Origin: Lineus longissimus
Lineage: Eukaryota > Nemertea > Pilidiophora > Heteronemertea > Lineidae
Reading direction: 5' to 3'
Assembly: GCF_910592395.1 (NCBI RefSeq)
Contig: NC_088317.1
Coordinates: forward strand, 8,868,001-8,932,000
Length of the DNA stretch: 64,000 bases
Position numbers and translations under genes: made by a program. The notes under the pieces are model-generated. The model did no database searches. It was not told the DNA's origin and worked only from the letters and a program-made list of their open reading frames with translations. This document shows, piece after piece, positions 10,749 to 19,367 of this stretch. Every line of letters begins with the position of its first letter. Position 1 is the first letter of the stretch.

Positions 10749-11007
10749 ATGAATAATCAGACATCAGCGGTAATTGAGCAGCATATGAAACAGATGAGAG
10801 TAATTAATTCAGTTAATGCTAGTTCAAATCCAGCTTATCCCATTGCAGCTAACTTTCAACAGATTGCAGCTAACTTTCAACAGAACAATGCTTCTTGCCA
10901 ACAGAATTACACAACAAAGCAACAAGGTGCTACTAGGTCGTCAGTTAGTTCAAATCTAGTGCCCCCTTGTCAAGGTCTTGTCTCGACTACGAATCAACAA
11001 GCCTCGA
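10749..11007 (+). pseudogene. 5' half of a small Q/N-rich ORF split by the Polinton
   Basis: ATG at 10749 opens 86 codons plus one base, rich in Asn, Gln and Ser, with a short internal duplication 'IAANFQQ'/'IAANFQQN'. The frame runs into the target-site copy CCTCGA at 11002-11007 and then hits a stop a few bases inside the Polinton. The second target-site copy at 28778-28783 leads in the same frame into 28784-29016, so the pre-insertion ORF was 163 codons plus stop. I do not recognise the protein. Host gene or gene of another element are both possible. Confidence 0.55.
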
Positions 11008-11637
11008 AGTAGTATAAAAGTGGGGTTCTAGCTCACAGTCATTTTCTAGTCAAAATATTCTAGTCAATTTTCGCTCAGCCACCTCACTCTGCTCTGCTCC
11101 GTTTGCGCAAACTATGTTCTAGTCAAATGTTGGTCAAGAATCGTTTTGACCTAAATTGACTAAAACAAAAAGCTGACCGAAAATCGTCTAAAACAAGTTT
11201 AACCAGACGTTGACTCTAACTTAATATCCCCCCTTTATACTACTATTCAAAAGTCGCAAAGGTCTAAAAAAATCTCAAAATTATCAAAAAATCTCAAAAG
11301 TCACAAAAAATCACAAAAATCACAAAAAACATATTTAATCAAAATTATTTTTATACGAAATAAATATGTTTCCGTCAAACGAAGAACTAAATTCTCAAAT
11401 GAAAAAATCATCATTGTTTCTTAAATGGAGAGAAGTTCCGTTGAACGCATGATATAGAATTATTAAAAAACAAATCATTTCGACAAAAAACGGAGAAGCT
11501 TTGATTCTTACCTTAGAAGACAGCAATGCAAATCATATCAAAACATTCACAACCTCCATTATTAAAAAGTATATCCGATCGACAGGTGAAGTGGAAGGTA
11601 AAATATATTATGGATTTGATTTGGTTTAACATATTGT
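11008..11637 (+). repeat. Polinton left terminal inverted repeat
   Basis: Begins AGTAGTATAAAAGTGG. About 630 bp align to the reverse complement of 28050-28777, with indels mainly in the runs of 'aaatctcaaaa' and 'cacaaaaatca'. A TATAAAAG box lies within 15 bp of the end. The inner part contains a copy of the small TIR-borne ORF (11366-11629). Confidence 0.93.
11366..11629 (+). pseudogene. TIR-borne small ORF, left (decayed) copy
   Basis: Same protein as 28058-28348 but mirrored, since it lies in the left TIR and reads inward. It begins MFPSNEELNSQMKKSS. An in-frame 27-nt deletion removes nine residues near position 75, and a TGG-to-TGA change near 11449 truncates it. The right copy is intact. 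Function unknown; see the right copy. Confidence 0.8.
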
Positions 11638-11655
11638 GATTTCTGTTTAAATAAA

Positions 11656-11937
11656 ATGAACAACAAAATTAAAGTGTTACTTAGTATACTATGCTTGTCA
11701 ATGTCTGGTAATGTGATTCTGACTGGATTGTATTTTTTACCTAGATGTTCAAATACTATAACTATTACAGTTTTTCCAATAAATTATACATGATTACTCG
11801 ATACAAACAGATATCTGATTAAAAACCACATCTATGGACATATATGCTATAATCCGTGGTTAGATCTATCAATTGTTGATTTACACTATTATAAAGATGG
11901 TTATGTCAATCTCAGTAATAAAAAATTCACTTTATAA
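11656..11937 (+). pseudogene. small secreted/membrane protein of the Polinton, one stop
   Basis: ATG at 11656 begins a signal-peptide or anchor-like N-terminus (MNNKIKVLLSILCLSMSGN, then a hydrophobic run to residue 30). A TGA at 11791 interrupts after 45 codons. The same frame then continues with protein-like sequence ('YNPWLDLSIVDLHYYKDGY') to TAA at 11935-11937, total 93 codons. It is one of the few plus-strand frames in the element and reads inward from the left TIR. I do not recognise the family. A small type I/II membrane protein is the best description. Confidence 0.5.
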
Positions 11938-12044
11938 GAATCCAAAATTCTTATAAAGTTACATCATTACTTTTGCCTGACTTGCTATGACAGCCCGTGC
12001 ACATTATCTCTGATGAAGTCATGTCATTTCAGATTCTCTGTAAC

Positions 12045-12460
12045 TTAATTTGAATCAGTTTCTTCTTTCATTGAGTTCTTATATTTTTGAATAATAAGCT
12101 CAAATTCACTCGCAGAAATGTGTTCATTGGTAATCGCTCATGACAGTAAATTATTGATAATATTTAAACTACCTTTAGCTTGCATTAAAATTGTTTTGTG
12201 TTTTTTAATTTTTTTCCTCAATTGAGGTACAACAATTTTTTCCAGTTGTTCCCAACATAGCACAAGTCACAGCCAATGGTTAGCTGACAATGTTTGTCAC
12301 AACATCTCCTGCTCCAATAGATGCGATCCCAGCACCTACGATGAAAAATGATGTTTCCAGCCAATGGATTTTGCTTGAAGCCCTTTTATAGTTTTTATAT
12401 AGTTTTGAACGTTTTTCAATTTTCAATTCTAATTCTGCTTTGATTTTTTCAATTTATTCA
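12045..12460 (-). pseudogene. Polinton membrane protein with hydrophobic hairpin
   Basis: Minus-strand frames directly downstream of the ATPase. The first part is Lys/Glu-rich coiled coil ('KIKAELELKIEKRSKLYKNY'), then a Gly/Ala-rich hydrophobic stretch ('FFIVGAGIASIGAGDVV'), a stop, a frameshift, and an amphipathic C-terminal helix ('NEHISASEFELIIQKYKNSM') ending at 12045. Proteins with this plan, a helix then a Gly-rich membrane segment then a helix, accompany Polintons in invertebrate genomes and are of unknown or minor-virion role. At least two stops and one frameshift make it dead. Confidence 0.5.
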
Positions 12461-12465
12461 TATCG

Positions 12466-13046
12466 AAACTCGTCTTGCTCTGGTATGCCATCTAATCGAT
12501 CTGCTTGATAATTGCATCTTTTTCGCTTTGTGGAATACATCGATTTTCTTTAAAAACTTGATCGATAGAACTCTGATCATTTAAAGTATGAATAATCATT
12601 AAGTTTACAATTTTCCCTAATGTTTTTACAAATGGCATTATATTTTTGGGTTAAAAGCCGTACAGAAATTCTAAAATGTCTTCCAGAAAAAGAGTCAACT
12701 ATATACATTTATTTTTTGATTCCCAAAAATTGGCACAATCATCTATGACAAATAAAGTTTGTGTTTTACTATCTTTTAAATGTTTAATTGTATCTTCTAG
12801 ACATCGATTTACATTTTCTTGTACAATATTTGGTGGATAAATATAAATATATTTGTCTTTTTCCATCTAACAACGTGCTTGGTATGTTTTATTCATTTCA
12901 ATGGTTGGACAAAAAAAAAAAAAAAAATTTTTATTGAATTCATTTTCTAGTAGATCTAGAATAAAATACGTTTTTCTACAATATGTCATATCTGTTACTA
13001 ATATATTGAAAGGAATGTCACAGTCAAAGTTATCGTTGAAATTCAT
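12466..13046 (-). pseudogene. A32-like DNA-packaging ATPase, inactivated
   Basis: The minus-strand frame from Met at 13046 begins with a FtsK/HerA-type core. The Walker A region reads 'NILVTDMTYCRKTYFILDLL', where the glycines of GxxxxGK[ST] are lost. It continues with 'CPTIEMNKTYQ', Walker B 'TLFVIDDCA' near 12755, then in a shifted frame 'SFSGRHFRISVRLLTQKYN' and a C-terminal helix near 12560. This order is that of the genome-packaging ATPases of Polintons and adintoviruses, which drive DNA into capsids. Two stops, a frameshift and the ruined P-loop show it cannot work. Its start overlaps the end of the capsid-like gene in the same frame. Confidence 0.8.
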
Positions 13047-13049
13047 TTT

Positions 13050-14270
13050 GTGGGTGTTTTTAAACAAGTGCACTAAGCCTGACACCTTTTTATTATCAAC
13101 CCCTACTAAACCATCTGCTACAATGTAAACCAACATATCATACTCTGTCTCGCTTGATCTCGTTAGTTCCAATTGCAATCCATGTTTGATATTTGACATC
13201 GCTGTGCCAGATCCATGGACATCATTATCCTCAGTTGATCTTAAATCAATCCACAATGCATATTTCTCATTACCATTATATTTCTCCACATGGATTAAAC
13301 AATTTTCAAAAGCTTTTAAATCTTCACTCATATAATGTCATTTGATTTCATCAAATTGATTGTACGCTTTAATTCCAGACTTGTAAATACAGTGTGAATA
13401 TCCCCTCTGATGTGATTGTCACATTTGTAATATCCGGATTTTGATAACTCGTCTTTTCTGAATCATATTCTGTAAAACTTTTTTGGAAAAACAATACAAT
13501 TCCTTTTGTAGATGCGCAATTTATAATATATTAGCATTGACACGTTTATTCTTTCCAGTCGCTTCTGTCTTCAGCAAATGAATATATTCATATAGAAATC
13601 GCAAATTTGATCTATACATGGATTCAATCGATTTAGCAAGATGACCTGAATGCACCATTTCATTTTCGGACTGGATGCCCGTGACAGCATATGTTTTGCT
13701 TGTTGCTGTACCAGCTACAACGTATTTTGCATCAATAAATGTTATGTTATATTCAATTGCTTCCAAAATAGCTGAATGGTAAAATGGTAAGTGATCATCG
13801 AATATTTCTGATTCAATCGGGATGCAGTATCTGTCATCAAATGCAGTCGCAATAGCACCTTGCCTTTGATTTTTATCAATGGCTTGTTGAACACGATTTT
13901 TCCTGTGTTTTTCTGTTAACCAAAAATTCTTGAACGTTTTGTAACTTCACTCATGGTTTTTCCTCCCAATCTTGTTGTAATACTTCAACTATATTTCGAT
14001 CTACATTTGCTACAAACGCTGCACTTGTCGCATTTGCCGCATAACTTGCTTTGAACTTGTTGATAGTTTAAATGTAAGTTTCAAACTTGTAGGTACAATC
14101 ACTTGCCCTTTTTCTAGCTTAGGGACTTTTACATAAAGTGTTTCTCCCGGATTAACCGAATTTGGATTATGTGTAATTACTTCACAATTACGTTTAGCGT
14201 TTAAACCTTTAGAAACTTTACTTGATCGCCATGGATCAAAGTATTTACCGAAACTCATATCATCCGCCAT
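13050..14270 (-). pseudogene. capsid-like (probable major capsid) protein, broken
   Basis: Starts at 14270 with 'MADDMSFGKYFDPWRSSKVS' and a conserved 'NPGETLYVKVPKL' block. After a large internal loss and frameshifts it resumes at about 13880-13521 ('YCIPIESEIFDDHLPFYHSA', 'EYIHLLKT') and again at 13331-13070 ('KYALWIDLRSTEDNDVHGSG', 'LQLELTR', 'LVYIVADG'). Order, beta-rich character and position next to the ATPase fit the double-jelly-roll major capsid gene of Polinton-type viruses. That assignment rests on family memory and context, not on a structure. Roughly the middle third is missing or out of frame, with many stops. Confidence 0.6.
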
Positions 14271-14333
14271 TTATTTATATTAAAAAAAATGTATTTATAT
14301 GAAAATAAAATTATAAGATTATAAATATTTTAC

Positions 14334-15346
14334 TTTGCATCGCTACGCTTTCTTAATCTCCCTTTGGTATCAATAATATTTTTAGGATCTAGTCCTTCCT
14401 TGTGTTTAATGATTTTTTCAATTTTTATATCTTCATCATTTTTTTCCAATGGATCTTATGAATCAAAATCCTTTGTTTTTTTTTGCAAATAATCTAATCT
14501 AACCTTAGAACCATCATTCAACATAGCATGGATTCGTTCAATATTCTTAATTGTATATGTATTCAAAGTCCAGAGTCTTTTATAACCTTTTGTAAATATA
14601 GGTTTTATCAATTTTTTCCTCACTAAATCATTCACTTTGAAATGATGCTCAACCGCAATACTTTTTTTCGTATTTAATGCAACTAATTCTGTAGAATGCT
14701 GATTTGCTTTGTTTGGCGCATAGTCTAAAATGCCTCTGTGTGGTGAATTATTGTATGTGTAAATATAATCATCAAGTTTATCATACCATACCACTGAATT
14801 CCGTTCTGTAAAATCTTTGAAAATTTTTTCTTTCATTGTTCTGCCAAGTCTGTTGATTAAACATAATGCCTTGTGGTCTCCAATATCAACAGTATCATGT
14901 TTTATCTTTAATTCTTTTAAAAGATCTTGCACAGGTTTATTCAGAAATTCAATACCAGAATATGTGATAATTAATGCAATTGGATCAGAATCGTTGTAAA
15001 TCTCTTCAAAGCCTTCTTTAACCTCAAACCCTTCTTTTTTTTCCGAAGCTGAAGTATATGCTTTCTGAGTAAATGTGTCGATTGCAAGTAAAATCCATTT
15101 TTAACCTTTATTTTGCCTTGAGTAATTTGTTAGGTCGAGAAGATCCATAAACCACAATGCATTCTCACGATATGCTGCAATATGCCCTTGGATTTGTTTT
15201 CTCGGTTTTTTATGCAGTTTATAACTTTTTTTAGATTTTACAAATTGATCAATGTCTTCAAATTTAATGTCTGAATCAATTTTTTTCATAATTTTATAAA
15301 ATTTCATTGTGCTTGGATACTTGTATTTCTTGTATTCTTCTTCCAT
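14334..15346 (-). pseudogene. retroviral-type (rve) integrase of the Polinton
   Basis: The frame starts at 15346 with a Lys-rich N-terminus, then the catalytic core: 'LWFMDLLDLTN' (first Asp), 'WILLAIDTFT', 'LIITYSGIEFLNKPVQDLL' where the second Asp of the usual TDxG is Tyr, 'GDHKALCLINRLGRTMKEKI' (third acidic region) and 'YNNSPHRGILDYAPNKAN'. A chromo/SH3-like C-terminal part ends at 14334 with a Lys/Arg-rich tail. In-frame stops occur near 15101 and 14457. Integrase inserts the element with 6-bp staggering, matching the CCTCGA duplication. Loss of the second catalytic Asp and two stops make this copy inactive. Confidence 0.9.
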
Positions 15347-15351
15347 TTATT

Positions 15352-16370
15352 TTACATAAAATACTCTAATAAAATTGCAAGTGCAACTAAACTGATTGTG
15401 AAATTTGCATGAGTTGACTGAGTTGACGGGGTTGCATGATTTGACTGAGTTTTTGGAGTTTTTGGAGTTGTCTGAGTTGTCTGAGTTTTTGGAGCTTCAT
15501 GCTTTTTTCTCACATTGATATGATTATTGATTCCAAAATTTGTCATTTTAGTTGCAGTCAAAAGTGAATTATTGTATCCTTCAATTGTACCAATATTTAA
15601 ACGCATTCGACTTGGTACAAGTTGTAAACCTAAACCTATAGCAAAATCTATTCGAGAACCTACTTTTTCCAAAGCACTGGTATACGATTGTTTTGATCTG
15701 ATTAAGATACTTGCTGTTTGAAATGTTTTCATCGAATCAACTAAAGTTTGACTTTGAATTGCATCTTCAACAAGAATACCAAATTGTTTTTGTGCGTCAA
15801 GATATCCATGATATCGCGTCTGATCATTGTTTGTGCACCAAGAATGCAATACACATATATTCTGATAAATTCGTTTATTCTGCTCATTCCTGTTTTTGTA
15901 AATCCATTCCCATCAATAGCTATGAAATTAGTCCAGTCATCAGAATAAAACAGATAATAATTTATCAATATAAGCCCTATGATTCAAATAAACATAAACA
16001 TGTTTATCTGCATTAAATTGAAACTTGCTTGGATCTCTTAAATAATATGTGCCATTCATTGTAATATCAAGTGCTTTAACTTTACCCTTATGAAAATAAT
16101 TGAAATCAATAGATCCAAATTCAAGTTTTTAATTTTCATATGCTTGCTTATTATAGGGATTCTTTTTTGAGTTAAAATCTGGATTACCTGCTAATGGTAT
16201 TTTGAGCTGATGTAAAAAAAAATTGATTGTAAAATATATATAAAATCTGAATATACTTTGTTATAAGGGATCTTGGTGATTGATGTGATTATGCCAAGAA
16301 ACTCCACATCCAGATGTTGCACAATATATCACAAATTTAAATTGATTTTCCCAGTTATCCATCGTCGAAT
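15352..16370 (-). pseudogene. conserved Polinton protein, homologue of the ORF at 63186
   Basis: Minus-strand frames: N-terminal 'NQFKFVIYCATSGCGVSWHN' near 16330, middle 'LDITMNGTYYLRDP' near 16060, and C-terminal 'GRIDF'-type block 'SRIDFAIGLGLQLVPSRMRL' near 15620, with 'TIEGYNNSLLTATKM' after it. A Thr/Pro/Gln linker (15500-15420) and a C-terminal hydrophobic helix ('ISLVALAILLEYFM') complete it. The plus-strand ORF at 63186-64000 shows the same blocks in the same order, which supports a real ~400-residue family. Its place next to integrase and capsid-like genes suggests a virion role, unproven. Several frameshifts and stops are present, and the MITE at 16491 has inserted just upstream. 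Confidence 0.7.
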
Positions 16371-16490
16371 TTTTTATATAATCGTGTACCTGAGAATACT
16401 CTGGAAATGTTTTTGGAATGTGTTTATCTGGAAATATTCAATCGTATTATATTTAAAACTTTGATTGGGTGCAACCCTAATATCTTGATG

Positions 16491-17433
16491 CAAGGAGGAT
16501 ACCGCGGTGACGTCACGGCTTTTCCAAGATGGCGCTGCATAATGTAAACAAACTCGATCCACGGCCAAGGGAAAATCAAGTCATCAAAAAAGTTAGATTT
16601 TTCGCATCAAAACAGAGTTATTAGTACTTTTCTGCTATGAAATAAGTCTTCAGACAATAAGCTATCATTTGAATAATGAAAAGTGCTGTTTTGATGGGGA
16701 AAAATAGGGTTTTTAAAACCAAATAGCCGGGCACCGATCTTCCAAAATTAGCGATGGTTTAAAACAGTCTCCCAGATATGGGGCAATCTCTTCATTATCA
16801 TAATGGGATTTGGAGGCATGTTTACAGATTTTACAAGTTTGAGACCTGTTGGACCTAAAACTCGCATAGATCCCCATAGATCCCCTCTATTTGTCGAGTT
16901 AGCGCCCCTGTAAGATCATGCATTTTCGGACACTAGAACGAAATCTTCCTGCGGATATCGCGGTTTCGGTGATGATTTAAGGAGAAATTGACTGTTCTTA
17001 GAGTTGTATGGGACAGAAATGAGTTCATACTTCATGAATACATGAATATATTATGATATGGGCGGGCCTCTAAGTCAAAACAATAACAAACTCAACTGCA
17101 TCTCTACTGTATATTGCGTAGTGCATTGCCTAGTGTATTTCGTAGTGTATTTTAGCGGAGACATTATTTCCGCACTTTGGCCACGCCAAACGTCTTTTTT
17201 GTTCGTGGAAGTTAATCTGCTCTGTAAATATTATTTTACACAGGAAGAATCCAATCTAGGTATTGCAATATTTCATGTCTATTGGTGTTTTTGTGTACAG
17301 GAGCGCACCAGACAGTGAGACGTGGAGATGTGTTCAGTGCTGCTGCTGTCAGTAGACTGAATCTGATTGGCCATAGCGATCACTAATATGGGTCGGGATC
17401 ACGTGATGTGACGTCACCGCGGTATCCTCCTTG
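16491..17433. mobile_element. 943-bp MULE-like MITE, copy 1
   Basis: TIRs start CAAGGAGGATACCGCGGTGA and the left and right ends are complementary for about 28 bp. A perfect 9-bp direct repeat ATCTTGATG flanks it (16482-16490, 17434-17442). A second copy, about 93% identical and in the same orientation, lies at 20192-21149 with its own 9-bp TSD. There is no transposase; small ORFs are shared by both copies only because the DNA is. A 9-bp TSD points to the Mutator/MULE superfamily. Confidence 0.92.
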
Positions 17434-17764
17434 ATCTTGATGAATAAATGGTTATTTTGTTAAAGGCCATATATCAAGGTTTTTTGCCATTTTTTGCTGT
17501 AAGACGATTTCAAAAGTGTACCTAACACTTTATACAATACAGAAAACCAAATGCAATTAGCTCCATCCATTTTGAAGATATAGCCAATTATGTGTTTGAC
17601 AACTTGATTACCTAATCAGGCTTGCAACTGGCTTGTTAGAGCCAGGCGGCGGGTTGAGCAAAAGTTGTGATGTAGATAAGGTTATCTGTACATGTCATGC
17701 AATCATAAAAGCAGGAGGGCCTTAATTAATTATGCACACCTGGAAAAAATGTGTTTCATTCACT

Positions 17765-18070
17765 ATGGTGTATTGTGTGGCTCCGAATTGTGTCAAGGAT
17801 AGCACAAAGAACAATCGAATGACGGATGGGACCCATTTTCATGAATTTCCAAAGCCAGTTGAACGAGAGAGGAGGAAGCTGTGGATTCGGAAGTGCAAAC
17901 GTTTGGAGTGTTGGAAGCCTGGGCCTTCGGCCAAACTTTGCAGTGATCACTTTATCGATACGGATTATCACATGAAGCCGGATATCTGCATCCAACTGAA
18001 TATTAAATGCCACTTGTTAAAAACAGCTGTTCAAACCATGTCAATTGCATTTAATGCCCGAGGCTGCTGA
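17765..18070 (+). CDS. THAP-type zinc finger protein (101 aa)
   Basis: Starting at ATG 17765 the protein opens 'MVYCVAPNC', the C-x4-C of a THAP finger at the very N-terminus. It then has 'THFHEFPKPVERERRKLWIR' (the HxFP..R..W block), 'WKPGPSAKLCSDHF' (the C-x2-H pair) and 'AVQTMSIAF' in place of the terminal AVPTIF box. That is a complete C2CH THAP DNA-binding domain of about 90 residues. An upstream in-frame codon exists, but THAP domains begin at the Met before the first Cys. The frame stops just after the domain, so it is a DNA-binding exon or a truncated transposase N-terminus. It sits within the TIR element 17460-18840. Confidence 0.8.
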   Translation: MVYCVAPNCVKDSTKNNRMTDGTHFHEFPKPVERERRKLWIRKCKRLECWKPGPSAKLCSDHFIDTDYHMKPDICIQLNIKCHLLKTAVQTMSIAFNARGC

Positions 18071-18448
18071 GGTCGGTTGTTATACATAATGTGTAGGCCC
18101 TATTGGGGCCTGTGATACCCCATAGTGTCTTCTTGTGTTCCAGCCATAGCAAGGTGACAGCGACACAGGTCAGTGTCAGTGACAGCCACTGTCAATGACA
18201 GATTATTGACTATCTAACGTTGCACGGCATTATATCGTCACGTCAAGATGATTGTGCATAATACCGTCACTTTTCAATAGTAGTTCAGCGTCATGACATA
18301 ACTGGCGATACAACACTGACGAGGCGAAACAATATTGTGCAACATTAGTCTGTTCAAAAATCATACATGTTATGCATCTGCAACCGTCTATCAATGTCTT
18401 CTTTGCTATATCGGCAGGTCTGCCATGCAAATTGATTAACCACAAATT

Positions 18449-18601
18449 CTAATCACTTTCGTCCGAATGATCACTCTCATTATGATCTAGTGATATTAAT
18501 GGCTCGAACATGTACGGCTCAACGTTTAAATATCCTTCTGTATCGACCAAAACATCCTCAAATTCACTGCTCTCACTCTCTGAACTGTATGCGGAAGCCA
18601 T
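18449..18601 (-). CDS. short acidic ORF in the THAP element
   Basis: A 50-residue minus-strand frame from ATG 18601, rich in Ser and Glu ('MASAYSSESESSEFEDVLVD') with a 'PYMFEPL' motif and an acidic Ser/Asp end. Such motifs occur at the N-terminus of uncharacterised transposon proteins, and the ATG context and position opposite the THAP frame suggest a second, divergently read exon of the element. Low confidence, because it is short. Confidence 0.3.
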   Translation of the reverse strand: MASAYSSESESSEFEDVLVDTEGYLNVEPYMFEPLISLDHNESDHSDESD

Positions 18602-18935
18602 CTTGCTTTGTTCTGACTGACCTGATCTACGTCATCAAAAAATCCCTAGCGGCCACATGTGGAACTAATCTAAAGTTGTGTGTGGTGGGAAATTCAAATA
18701 GTTTAAAATTGAAAATTGAAATAACTAAATAATGACTTTATTATTATAATTTTTTTAATGTCTGGGATCTTGTTTTTTTAACCCTCAACATATTTCATGA
18801 GTATCAAGCATGTTTTCAAACCTTGATATATGGCCTTTAAAGAGTTATTCTTATATTCTAATGGATAATGCGGATGCGCATTGTATGTTAGATATGTTGG
18901 AAAGCTCATTTATTTTGTTAAAAACTTTTTTCATA

Positions 18936-19353
18936 CTAGACTAGAAAATAAGTCATCAAATTCTTAAAACATTTTTTTACAGCATTTTTATTTCGACGCA
19001 CTGCGCAGTCAAAGTCATGAAGTGCATATTCCAATTCATGTCCAAACCCATGAAGGTATGCATACCTAACAGCAATATTTTGTTGGTTGACATTTTTTCT
19101 TTGATAGGTTCTTCTTTGATAGGTTATTCTTTGATAGGTTCTTCTTTGATATGATTTTGTTTCCAATGTCCTAAAGATAGTTTTGAAATTCCGTCTGGTA
19201 AAATGAGCTTTTTATCATCATTTGCAGTGCAAGTTTTGTCACTTTTTCTGTGAACAGCTGATGATTGCAACTTCGAAATACTGCCATCTGTTTTTCAATT
19301 GGAATTCTTTCAATTAAAACTTGCTTGTTTTTATTCGTCAAATTAAATTTCAT
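18936..19353 (-). pseudogene. small Polinton protein, frameshifted
   Basis: The frame from Met at 19353 ('MKFNLTNKNKQVLIERIPIE') covers 60 codons to a stop at 19171. A second frame after it contains 'GFGHELEYALHDFDCAVRRN' and 'NAVKKCFKNLM'. Similar Lys-rich small proteins with a 'HGFGHELEYA..DF' segment accompany Polinton-type elements. A run of four near-identical 18-mers (19096-19153) separates the halves and probably caused the frameshift. Role unknown. The 'TCAGCTGA' element inserted just upstream at 19368. Confidence 0.45.
19096..19153. repeat. short tandem repeat TTCTTTGATAGG(TT)
   Basis: Four copies in a row of about 15-18 bp. In one minus-strand frame they read as repeated Y-Q-R-x-T units, inside the broken small Polinton gene. 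Confidence 0.85.
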
Positions 19354-19367
19354 GTTTAATCACATTT

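Larger units (their letters stand above)
17460..18840. mobile_element. THAP-carrying TIR element inside the Polinton
   Basis: Inverted ends TTAAAGGCCATATATCAAGG at 17460 and 18840, identical over about 23 bp. Near-duplicate flanks GTTATTTT (17451) and GTTATTCT (18844) could be an 8-bp TSD with one change. It carries a THAP-domain frame at 17765-18070 and an acidic minus-strand frame at 18449-18601, but no transposase core. THAP plus an 8-bp TSD suggests a P-element-like or Kolobok-like non-autonomous derivative; the superfamily is inferred. Confidence 0.7.
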
